A stretch of 32,643 bases of DNA. It comes from Thiobacillus denitrificans (GTDB taxonomy: Bacteria; Pseudomonadota; Gammaproteobacteria; Burkholderiales; Thiobacillaceae). Position 1 is the stretch's first letter, and every line of letters starts with the position of its first letter. The position numbers were made by a program, and so were the translations under genes. A model generated the notes under the pieces. It was not told the DNA's origin. It saw nothing but the letters and a program-made list of their open reading frames with translations, and did no database searches. Location: the NCBI GenBank assembly GCA_002403375.1, contig DHHQ01000026.1, positions 182,232 through 214,874 on the forward strand. Reading direction: 5' to 3'. Of this stretch, positions 23,969 to 32,643 are shown piece by piece.

Positions 23969-25945
23969 ATGATTCCCGAACTCGGCCATTTCGCACTGAT
24001 CGTCGCGCTGCTGCTGGCGCTCACCCAGGCCGTGCTGCCGCTCTACGGCGCGCAGCGCGGCAACTTCGCGCTGATGGCGGTGGCGCGCCCCGCGACGCAG
24101 GGGCAGTTCGCGTTCATCGCGCTCGCCTTCGCCTGCCTCGCCTGGTCCTTCCTCGCCAACGACTTCTCGGTCGAGAACGTGGCGCGGAACTCGTATTCGC
24201 AGCTGCCGCCGGTCTACCGTTTCACCGCCACCTGGGGCTCGCACGAGGGCTCGCTGCTGCTGTGGGTGCTGATCCTGGCGTTCTGGAGCACCGCGGTGTC
24301 GGTGTTCTCGCGCCACCTGCCGGAGGACATGGCGGCGCGCGTGATCGGCGTGATGGGCCTGATCTCGGTCGGCTTCCTCGCCTTCCTGCTCACGACGTCC
24401 AACCCCTTCGAGCGGCTGCTGCCGGCGGCGATGGACGGCAACGACATGAACCCGCTGCTGCAGGACTGGGGCATGATCATCCATCCGCCGATGCTCTACA
24501 TGGGCTACGTCGGCTTCGCCGTCGCCTTTGCCTTCGCCATCGCCGCGCTGCTGTCCGGCAGGCTCGACGTCGCCTGGGCGCGCTGGTCGCGGCCGTGGAC
24601 GACGGTGGCGTGGGCCTTCCTCACGCTCGGCATCGTGCTCGGCAGCTGGTGGGCCTACCGCGAGCTCGGCTGGGGCGGCTGGTGGTTCTGGGATCCCACC
24701 GAAAACGCCTCGTTCATGCCGTGGCTCGCCGGCACCGCGCTGATCCACTCGCTCGCCGTCACCGAGAAGCGCGGCGCGTTCAAGGCGTGGACCGTGCTGC
24801 TCGCGCTGATCGCGTTCTCGCTGTCGCTGCTCGGCACCTTCCTGGTGCGTTCCGGCGTGCTGTCGTCGGTGCACGCCTTCGCCACCGACCCGGCGCGCGG
24901 CGCGTTCATCCTCGGCTTCCTCGCCGTGGTGATCGGCGGCTCGCTGGCGCTCTACGCCTGGCGCGCGCCGAAGATGATCACCGGCGGCGCCTTCGGCTGG
25001 TTCTCGCGCGAGTCGCTGCTGCTCGCCAACAACGTGATCCTGGTCGCCGCGCTCGGCGCGGTGCTGCTCGGCACGCTGTATCCGCTGTTCATGGACGCGA
25101 TGGGCCTCGGCAAGATTTCGGTGGGCCCCCCTTACTTCAACGCGGTGTTCGTGCCGCTGATGGCGCCGGCGCTGTTCCTCATGGGCGTAGGCCCCCTGGC
25201 GCGCTGGAAGGACGCGAGCCTGCCCGGCATGGTCACCCGCCTGAAGTGGGCGCTGGTCGTGGCGCTCGCCACCGGCCTGCTGCTGCCGCTGACGCTCGAC
25301 GGCTTCAACGCCTGGGCGAGCCTCGGCTTCTTCCTCGCCGCCTGGATCACGCTGGCGGTGGGTGTGGCGTTCGCCGACCGCCTCAGACCCGGCCAGGGCG
25401 GCCTGCTGCAGAAGCTGGCGGCGCTGCCGCGCGGCTTCTGGGGCATGCAGCTCGCGCATTTCGGCGTCGCGGTCGGCATCGCCGGCATCGCCATGGTCGC
25501 CAACTACGAGTCGGAGCGCGACGTGCGCATGGACGTCGGCAGCTACGCCGAACTCGCCGGCTACACCTTCACCTTCCGCGGCACCACCGCGCACGACGGG
25601 CCGAACTATCGCGCCGCCCGCGGCACGGTGGAGGTCAGCCGCGACGGCAGGGCGATCACCGTGCTGCATCCCGAGAAGCGGATCTACAACGCCTCCGGCA
25701 TGGGGATGACCGAGGCTTCGGTGCATCCGAACCTGTTCCGCGACATCTACGTCGCGATGGGCGAGCCGGTCGGCGATTCGGGCGCCTGGACCGTGCGCCT
25801 GTTCCACAAGCCCTTCATCAACTGGCTCTGGCTCGGCGCGCTGTTCATGGTCGTCGGCGGCTTCCTCGCCGCAGCCGACCGCCGCTACCGGATCGCCTTG
25901 AAACGCAGCGAGCTGCCGAAGCGCGTCGCGGCGCAGGGGGCCTGA
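23969..25945 (+). CDS. ccmF: Cytochrome c haem lyase subunit CcmF
   Basis: The 658-residue polytopic protein of the haem ligation complex has GWGGWWFWDPTENAS at 234-248, the haem-binding WWD signature. It also shows TWGSHEGSLLLWV near 88-100 and the family's IHPPMLYMGY near 171-180. The start at MIPELGHFALI matches the family. It lies 37 bp after ccmE and 3 bp before ccmG. It reduces and attaches haem to apocytochromes such as the multihaem proteins encoded upstream. Confidence 0.96.
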   Translation: MIPELGHFALIVALLLALTQAVLPLYGAQRGNFALMAVARPATQGQFAFIALAFACLAWSFLANDFSVENVARNSYSQLPPVYRFTATWGSHEGSLLLWVLILAFWSTAVSVFSRHLPEDMAARVIGVMGLISVGFLAFLLTTSNPFERLLPAAMDGNDMNPLLQDWGMIIHPPMLYMGYVGFAVAFAFAIAALLSGRLDVAWARWSRPWTTVAWAFLTLGIVLGSWWAYRELGWGGWWFWDPTENASFMPWLAGTALIHSLAVTEKRGAFKAWTVLLALIAFSLSLLGTFLVRSGVLSSVHAFATDPARGAFILGFLAVVIGGSLALYAWRAPKMITGGAFGWFSRESLLLANNVILVAALGAVLLGTLYPLFMDAMGLGKISVGPPYFNAVFVPLMAPALFLMGVGPLARWKDASLPGMVTRLKWALVVALATGLLLPLTLDGFNAWASLGFFLAAWITLAVGVAFADRLRPGQGGLLQKLAALPRGFWGMQLAHFGVAVGIAGIAMVANYESERDVRMDVGSYAELAGYTFTFRGTTAHDGPNYRAARGTVEVSRDGRAITVLHPEKRIYNASGMGMTEASVHPNLFRDIYVAMGEPVGDSGAWTVRLFHKPFINWLWLGALFMVVGGFLAAADRRYRIALKRSELPKRVAAQGA

Positions 25946-25948
25946 ATC

Positions 25949-26470
25949 ATGAAGCGCTGGTTGCCGCTCGTCCTCTTCCTCGTCCTGGTCGGCTTCTTCG
26001 CCAAGGGCCTCTTCCTCAACCCGCGCGAGGTGCCGTCGCCGTTCATCGGGCGCACCGCACCGGGCTTCACCCTGCCGCTGGTCGGCGACGCGAGCGCGAC
26101 CTTCAGCCCGGCCGACATGAAGGGCCGGGTGTGGCTGCTCAACGTCTGGGCGCCCTGGTGCACTTCGTGCCGCCAGGAGCACCCGGTGCTGATGCAGATC
26201 GCCGGCAGCGGCCGCGTGCCCATCGTCGGGCTGAACTGGAAGGACGGCGACCGCGAGGCCGCGGCGCTGCTGGCGCGCACCGGCAGTCCCTACGTGGCGG
26301 TGCCGGACGACGTCGACGGCCGCGTCGGCATCGACTACGGCGTGACCGGCACCCCCGAGACCTACGTCATCGACCAGGCCGGCGTCGTGCGGCTGAAGCA
26401 CGTCGGGCCGATCAACGCCGAGATCTGGCAGCAGAAATTCGAGCCGAAGCTGAAGGAGCTGGGCGCATGA
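25949..26470 (+). CDS. ccmG: Membrane-anchored thioredoxin-like protein CcmG/DsbE
   Basis: The 173-residue protein has an N-terminal anchor (about 4-23), a thioredoxin fold with WAPWCTSC (Cys71, Cys74) and the cis-proline loop GVTGTPETYVID. It keeps apocytochrome haem-site cysteines reduced for ligation. Its stop overlaps the ccmH start (ATGA). Confidence 0.96.
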   Translation: MKRWLPLVLFLVLVGFFAKGLFLNPREVPSPFIGRTAPGFTLPLVGDASATFSPADMKGRVWLLNVWAPWCTSCRQEHPVLMQIAGSGRVPIVGLNWKDGDREAAALLARTGSPYVAVPDDVDGRVGIDYGVTGTPETYVIDQAGVVRLKHVGPINAEIWQQKFEPKLKELGA

Positions 26471-26931
26471 TCCGTTTCATCCTGCCGGCCCTGTTGCTGG
26501 CGCTTTCGCTGCCCGGCTTCGCGCAAGACGCGCCGAAGCCGGCGCAGCCCAACGCCGACGACCCGGCGATCGAGGCGCGCCTCGTCAACCTGGCCGAGGA
26601 CCTGCGCTGCCTGGTGTGCCAGAACGAGTCGCTCGCCGGTTCGCACGCCGCGCTGGCCGAGGACCTGCGGCGCGAGATCCGCGCGCAGATGAAGGCCGGC
26701 AAGGACGACCGGGAAGTGATCGCCTACCTCACCGACCGCTACGGCGACTTCGTGCTCTACAAGCCGCCGTTCAAGCCCGAGACCTGGCTGCTCTGGCTCG
26801 GCCCGCTCGCGTTCCTCGGCATCGGCGTCGGGGCCTGGGTCGTGGCGCTGCGGCGCCGCGGCCAGGAAACGCCGGCGGTCGACGAAACCCGGCTCGCCGC
26901 CGCCGCCCAACTCCTGAAAGAAGACCAATGA
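26467..26931 (+). CDS. ccmH: Cytochrome c maturation thiol-disulfide protein CcmH
   Basis: The 154-residue protein has a signal peptide (1-19, ending FAQ), the conserved LRCLVCQNES motif with Cys48 and Cys51, and a C-terminal TM helix (about 103-124). Only the short CcmH domain is here; the TPR part is the separate ccmI gene, as in most beta- and alphaproteobacteria. Both ends overlap neighbours by 4 bp. Confidence 0.95.
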   Translation: MIRFILPALLLALSLPGFAQDAPKPAQPNADDPAIEARLVNLAEDLRCLVCQNESLAGSHAALAEDLRREIRAQMKAGKDDREVIAYLTDRYGDFVLYKPPFKPETWLLWLGPLAFLGIGVGAWVVALRRRGQETPAVDETRLAAAAQLLKEDQ

Positions 26932-28172
26932 GCCCGTCCTGGACCGTGTCCCTGTTCTGGGCGGCCGCGGCCGCCTGCGTCGTCGTCGCCCTCGCCTTCG
27001 TGCTTCCTGCGCTGCTGCGGGCGCGGGGCGGGGCGCACAAGACCGCGCGGCGCGACGTCAACGTCGCGGTCTACCGCGACCAGCTGAAGGAGCTCGACGC
27101 CGACCGCGCGAACGGCCTGCTGGCCGACGACCAGTACCGGCGCGCCAGGCAGGAGCTGGAAGCGCGGCTGGCGGAGGACGCCCTGGTTCCCGAGGCGGCA
27201 CCGGCGCCGGGAGCGGCAGGCAGCCGCAAGCTGGGCTTCACCCTCGCCGCCGTGCTGCCCGCCGCGGCCTTCGGCCTCTACGCGTGGCTGGGCAACCCTG
27301 CGGCGCTGACCACCGGCCCCGCGGTGCCCGCCGCCGCCATGGCCGGCGCCGACTTCGGCGAACTGATCCGGCGCGCCGAGGAGAAGGCGCGGGCGAACCC
27401 GGACGACGGCGAGACCTGGGCGCTGCTGGCCCGGAGCTACGCATTCATGGAGCGCTGGCCCGAGGCGCTCGCCGCCTATGAAAGAGCGAGCGCCCTGCTG
27501 CCGCAGGAGGCTTCGCTGCTGACCGGCCGCGCCGAGGCGCTCGCCGCCGCCAACGACCGGGTGCTGGCGGGCCAGCCGATGGCACTGGTGCAGCAGGGGC
27601 TTGCGCTCGATCCCGACGATGCCAAGGGGCTCGAGCTGGCCGGGGTGTACGCCTACCAGCAGCAGGATTTCGCCCAGGCCGCCGCCCATTTCGCGCGCCT
27701 GCTCCGGCAGCTCCCGCCGGAGACGCCCTATGCGCAGGACGTCCTCGCGCTGCAGCAGGAGGCCGAGCGCCTCGCCGGGAGCGGGGCGGCTGTTGCGGTC
27801 GGCCGACAGGCGCCCGGCGCCGCTGCGCCGGGCGCCGCCATCCGCGGGCGCATCGACATCGCCCCCGCGCTCAGGGCGGGGCTCGACGCCTCCGACGTGC
27901 TGTTCCTGATCGCCCGTGCAGGCGAGGGCGGCCCGCCGGTGGCGGCGATCCGTGCGACGGTCGGCGAGCTTCCGCTCGAATTCGTGCTCGACGACGGCTC
28001 GGCGATGAACCCCGGCAACAAGCTCTCGCAGCACAAGCAGGTGACGCTGGTCGCCCGCGTGTCGCGGTCCGGCGAGCCGATGGCCCGGCCGGGCGACCTG
28101 GAAGGCACGCTCGCGAACGTGGCGGTGGGCGCCAGCGGGGTGGCGCTGGTGATCGACCAGACCCGGCGCTGA
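26928..28172 (+). CDS. ccmI: Apocytochrome c chaperone CcmI
   Basis: The 414-residue protein has TM helices near 9-30 and 100-118 joined by a cytoplasmic loop (RRDVNVAVYRDQLKELDADR is typical). Periplasmic TPRs follow (about 145-290, ETWALLARSYAFMERWPEAL). A C-terminal beta-rich domain (about 310-414) is similar to the usual CcmI tail. CcmI binds the C-termini of apocytochromes and hands them to CcmF/H. It is the last gene of the ccm run; no clear terminator separates it from the pyrG promoter. Confidence 0.94.
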   Translation: MSPSWTVSLFWAAAAACVVVALAFVLPALLRARGGAHKTARRDVNVAVYRDQLKELDADRANGLLADDQYRRARQELEARLAEDALVPEAAPAPGAAGSRKLGFTLAAVLPAAAFGLYAWLGNPAALTTGPAVPAAAMAGADFGELIRRAEEKARANPDDGETWALLARSYAFMERWPEALAAYERASALLPQEASLLTGRAEALAAANDRVLAGQPMALVQQGLALDPDDAKGLELAGVYAYQQQDFAQAAAHFARLLRQLPPETPYAQDVLALQQEAERLAGSGAAVAVGRQAPGAAAPGAAIRGRIDIAPALRAGLDASDVLFLIARAGEGGPPVAAIRATVGELPLEFVLDDGSAMNPGNKLSQHKQVTLVARVSRSGEPMARPGDLEGTLANVAVGASGVALVIDQTRR

Positions 28173-28185
28173 GGCGGCCATGGAT

Positions 28186-28214
28186 TTGAGCGGCAGGGTG
28201 GGATGGAGTAGAAT
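28186..28214 (+). promoter_or_regulatory. Sigma-70 promoter for pyrG
   Basis: TTGAGC (28186-28191), a 17-bp spacer and TAGAAT (28209-28214) give a near-consensus promoter with a start near 28221, about 20 nt before the ATG. The leader is C-rich and has no Shine-Dalgarno sequence. Confidence 0.8.
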
Positions 28215-28241
28215 CCGCCATCACCCGCCCCCGCCCAAAAA

Positions 28242-29881
<1,640 letters not shown>

Positions 29882-29885
<4 letters not shown>

Positions 29886-30724
29886 AGCTGTGCCATTTCG
29901 AGGCGGGGCTGGACCAGCCGCTGTTCCTCATTTCCGGGCCCTGCGTGATCGAATCCGAGCAGCTGGCGATGGACACCGCCGGTCAGCTCAAGGAGTTGTG
30001 CGCGTCGCTCGGCATCCCGTTCATCTACAAGTCCTCGTTCGACAAGGCCAACCGCTCGTCGACCCAGTCGTTCCGCGGCCCGGGAATGGACGAGGGCCTG
30101 CGCATCCTGTCCGAGGTCAAGAAGCAGATCGGCGTGCCAGTGCTGACCGACGTGCACGAGGACACCCCGCTCGAGGAAGTCGCCGCCGTCGTCGACGTGC
30201 TGCAGACGCCGGCCTTCCTGTGCCGCCAGACGAACTTCATCCAGAACGTCGCGCGCCAGGGGCGCCCGGTCAACATCAAGAAGGGCCAGTTCCTGGCGCC
30301 GTGGGACATGCAGAACGTCGTCGACAAGGCACGCGCCGTCGGCAACGAGCAGATCATGGTGTGCGAGCGCGGCGTCAGCTTCGGCTACAACACGCTGGTC
30401 TCCGACATGCGCGGGCTGGCGATCATGCGCGCCACGCAATGCCCGGTGGTGTTCGACGCCACCCACTCGGTGCAGCAGCCGGGCGGGCAGGGCGCGACCA
30501 GCGGCGGCCAGCGCGAGTTCGTGCCGGTGCTGGCGCGTGCGGCGGTGGCTGCGGGCGTCGCCGGCGTGTTCGCCGAGACCCATCCGAACCCCGAATGCGC
30601 GCTGTCGGACGGCCCCAACGCGTGGCCGCTCGGCATGATGAAGGAACTGCTGGAAACGCTGAAGGAAATCGACGCGCTGGTGAAGCAGCGCGGGTTTGTT
30701 GAACACCGATTGATGAAAACCTGA
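29882..30724 (+). CDS. kdsA: 3-deoxy-8-phosphooctulonate synthase
   Basis: The 280-residue KDO-8-phosphate synthase condenses PEP with arabinose 5-phosphate for lipopolysaccharide core synthesis. Family motifs are LISGPCVIES, KSSFDKANRSS, TDVHED, NIKKGQFLAPWD and FDATHSVQQPGG. It overlaps pyrG by 4 bp, the arrangement common in Betaproteobacteria. Its presence confirms an LPS-bearing Gram-negative host. Confidence 0.97.
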
Positions 30725-30777
30725 TTCGCCAATGCCCGAGCATTCGCGGACAAGAAACTGTAAACGAAGGAAAACAA

Positions 30778-32061
30778 TTGAGCGCAATCATTGATGTCGT
30801 CGCCCGGGAAATTCTCGACTCCCGCGGCAATCCCACTGTTGAAGTCGACGTGCTGCTGGAGTCCGGCGTGCTGGGGCGTGCCGCCGTGCCGTCCGGCGCG
30901 TCGACCGGCAGCCGCGAGGCGATCGAGCTGCGCGACGGCGACAAGTCGCGCTACCTCGGCAAGGGCGTGCTGAAGGCGGTCGAGCACGTCAACACCGAAA
31001 TCTGCGAGGCCATCATCGGTCTGGACGTCGAGGACCAGGCCTTCATCGACCAGACCATGATCGACCTCGACGGCACCGAGAACAAGTCGCGCCTCGGCGC
31101 CAACGCCATTCTCGCGGTGTCGATGGCGTGTGCGCGCGCCGCCGCCGAGCAGGCCGGGCTGCCGCTCTACCGCTACCTCGGTGGCGCCGCGCCGATGGCG
31201 CTGCCGGTGCCGATGATGAACATCATCAACGGCGGCGCGCACGCCAACAACAACATCGACATGCAGGAATTCATGATCATTCCCGTCGGCGCGCCGAGCT
31301 TCCGCGAGGCCCTGCGCTATGGCGCCGAGGTCTTCCACGCGCTGAAGAAGCTGCTCGACGACGCCGGCATGGCGACGACCGTGGGCGACGAGGGCGGCTT
31401 CGCACCGAACCTGGAATCGCACGAGGCGGCGCTGAAGCTGATCGTGCAGGCGATCGAGAAAGCCGGCCTGCAGCCCGGCATCGACGTCGCCATCGGCGTC
31501 GATTGCGCCGCGTCCGAGTTCTACAAGGACGGCCTCTACCACCTCGAATCCGAGGGCCTGAAGCTGACCTCCGCCGAATTCACCGATTACCTGGCGGCGT
31601 GGTGCGACAAGTACCCCGTCATCAGCATCGAGGACGGCATGGCCGAAGCCGACTGGGACGGCTGGAAGATCCACACCGACAAGCTCGGCAAGCGTGTGCA
31701 GCTGGTGGGTGACGACCTCTTCGTGACCAACACCAAAATTCTCAAGGAAGGCATCGACAAGGGCATCACCAACTCGATCCTGATCAAGGTCAACCAGATC
31801 GGCACCCTGTCGGAAACCTTCCAGGCGATCGAGATGGCCAAGCAGGCGGGCTACACCGCGGTGATCTCGCACCGCTCGGGCGAGACCGAGGACACCACGA
31901 TCGCCGACCTCGCCGTCGCCACCAACGCGCGCCAGATCAAGACCGGCTCGCTGTCGCGCTCCGACCGCATGGCGAAGTACAACCAGCTGCTGCGTATCGA
32001 GGAGGAGCTCGGCGATACGGCAAGCTACCCTGGCCGTGATGCGTTCCGCCAGCGCGGCTGA
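30778..32061 (+). CDS. eno: Enolase
   Basis: The 427-residue glycolytic enzyme interconverts 2-phosphoglycerate and PEP. Motifs include ILDSRGNPTVEVDV, SGASTGSREAIELRDGD, LPVPMMNIINGG, the metal ligand region ISIEDGMAE, and SHRSGETEDT. It starts with TTG at 30778, supported by GAAGGA a few bases upstream and the conserved N-terminus. It follows kdsA after 53 bp. Confidence 0.97.
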   Translation: MSAIIDVVAREILDSRGNPTVEVDVLLESGVLGRAAVPSGASTGSREAIELRDGDKSRYLGKGVLKAVEHVNTEICEAIIGLDVEDQAFIDQTMIDLDGTENKSRLGANAILAVSMACARAAAEQAGLPLYRYLGGAAPMALPVPMMNIINGGAHANNNIDMQEFMIIPVGAPSFREALRYGAEVFHALKKLLDDAGMATTVGDEGGFAPNLESHEAALKLIVQAIEKAGLQPGIDVAIGVDCAASEFYKDGLYHLESEGLKLTSAEFTDYLAAWCDKYPVISIEDGMAEADWDGWKIHTDKLGKRVQLVGDDLFVTNTKILKEGIDKGITNSILIKVNQIGTLSETFQAIEMAKQAGYTAVISHRSGETEDTTIADLAVATNARQIKTGSLSRSDRMAKYNQLLRIEEELGDTASYPGRDAFRQRG

Positions 32062-32383
32062 GTTTCTCAAGCACCTCCGGCGCCGCGGCCTCACCTGGAC
32101 GCTGGCCGCTGCGATCGTGCTGCTGCAGGTCCCGCTGTGGCTGGGCGAGGGCGGCTGGCTGAAGGTGCGCGAGCGCGCGCGCGCCATCGACACCCAGCAG
32201 GCGCTCAACGAGCGGCTGCAGAGCCGCAATGCGGGGCTGCTGGCCGAGGTCGGCGACCTCAAGCAGGGGCGCGATGCCGTCGAGGAACGCGCCCGCAATG
32301 AACTCGGCATGATCGCGTCGGACGAGTGGTTCGTCCGTGTCGTGCCTGCCCATTCCGTCCAGGCGAGAAAACCCCATGAGTGA
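32039..32383 (+). CDS. ftsB: Cell division protein FtsB
   Basis: The 114-residue DivIC-type protein has one TM helix (about 20-37), a coiled coil (about 45-85, ARAIDTQQALNERLQSRNAG) and the family tail VEERARNELGMI. FtsB joins FtsL and FtsQ in the septal complex. The gene overlaps the end of eno by 23 bp. The start could be the ATG at 32039 or the GTG at 32036. The N-terminal cytoplasmic part is slightly longer than in E. coli. Confidence 0.9.
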   Translation: MRSASAAEFLKHLRRRGLTWTLAAAIVLLQVPLWLGEGGWLKVRERARAIDTQQALNERLQSRNAGLLAEVGDLKQGRDAVEERARNELGMIASDEWFVRVVPAHSVQARKPHE

Positions 32384-32643
32384 CCTGCAAATCGGACTGC
32401 TGGCGATCGGCGCGGCCATCGTGATGGCGGTCCTGCTCTACAACTGGATCCAGGAGCGCCGCTTCAAGAAGCAGGCGGACGCCGCCTTCCAGGCGCCGGC
32501 CGCCGATGTGCTCATGCAGCCCGACGCCGCGCCGGCCGAGCGGCACCAGCGGATCGAGCCGGCGTTGCGGGAACCCGAATTCGATGCCGACGCAGGCGAC
32601 GAAGCGCCCGCCGACATCGAGCCGCGCCTGCACGTCGAGCCCG
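32376..32643 (+). CDS. ZipA-like cell division membrane protein, N-terminal part
   Basis: The frame is open to the window edge, giving 89 residues. An N-terminal TM helix (about 5-23, IGLLAIGAAIVMAVLLYNW) starts with MSDLQIGLLAIG, a pattern I associate with betaproteobacterial ZipA-type proteins. An acidic, Pro-Ala-rich linker follows. The FtsZ-binding domain would lie beyond the window. It overlaps ftsB by 8 bp, consistent with a division role, but the assignment is tentative without the C-terminus. Confidence 0.55.
   Translation, partial: MSDLQIGLLAIGAAIVMAVLLYNWIQERRFKKQADAAFQAPAADVLMQPDAAPAERHQRIEPALREPEFDADAGDEAPADIEPRLHVEP

Noticed and set aside
23768..26401. An 877-residue minus-strand open frame opposite ccmE-ccmG
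   Set aside because: The composition is low-complexity (Arg, His, Glu, Gln rich) and mirrors the convincing ccm genes on the other strand.

Overview
The window is a GC-rich chromosomal segment of a Gram-negative bacterium, most likely a betaproteobacterium and possibly a Rhodocyclales relative (Thauera/Azoarcus type). This rests on the pyrG-kdsA-eno-ftsB order, a divergent ppsR/ppsA pair, a complete System I cytochrome c maturation set, and recalled protein similarity. No search was run, and there is no rRNA, tRNA, insertion sequence or CRISPR array to refine it.

Region 1 (1-10 kb) is mixed housekeeping and accessory genes on both strands: ycaO, a secreted TPR protein, a SenB-type (selenosugar synthase family) glycosyltransferase, a SpoU-type RNA methyltransferase, a membrane GGDEF-EAL protein, the PEP synthase pair ppsR/ppsA, and a small membrane-anchored protein.

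Region 2 (10.2-21.2 kb) is the most interesting part: a probable chalcogen oxyanion (selenite/tellurite, or a sulfur analogue) reduction cluster, all on the + strand. It starts with a thiol relay: a TusA protein, a YeeE/YedE-type transporter, a second TusA/SirA protein, a DsrE-like protein and two small unknown proteins. Next come parts resembling the Geobacter ext operons: a tandem-rhodanese lipoprotein (ExtH-like), a five-heme lipoprotein (ExtS-like), a small secreted protein (ExtJ-like), a three-heme cytochrome (ExtM-like) and an outer-membrane porin (ExtI-like). It ends with a PAS-containing sensor kinase and an NtrC-type activator. Two nearly identical sigma-54 (-24/-12) promoters, at 10259-10274 and 16244-16259, precede the relay block and the extJ-extM-extI block. 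The resident activator carries GAFTGA, the sigma-54 contact motif, so the cluster looks like a self-contained, inducible sigma-54 regulon.

Region 3 (21.2-28.2 kb) is ccmABCDEFGHI, starting 7 bp after the activator gene. It would mature the eight haems predicted in region 2 along with the cell's other c-type cytochromes. Region 4 (28.2-32.6 kb) is pyrG, kdsA, eno, ftsB and the start of a ZipA-like gene, with a good sigma-70 promoter before pyrG.

Proposed working model (inference): ExtI admits the oxyanion through the outer membrane. The haem lipoprotein and the three-heme cytochrome deliver electrons, and the lipoprotein rhodanese handles the reduced or thiol-bound chalcogen. The YedE transporter and the TusA/SirA/DsrE proteins carry persulfide- or perselenide-like species inside the cell. 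The kinase/activator pair switches both blocks on.
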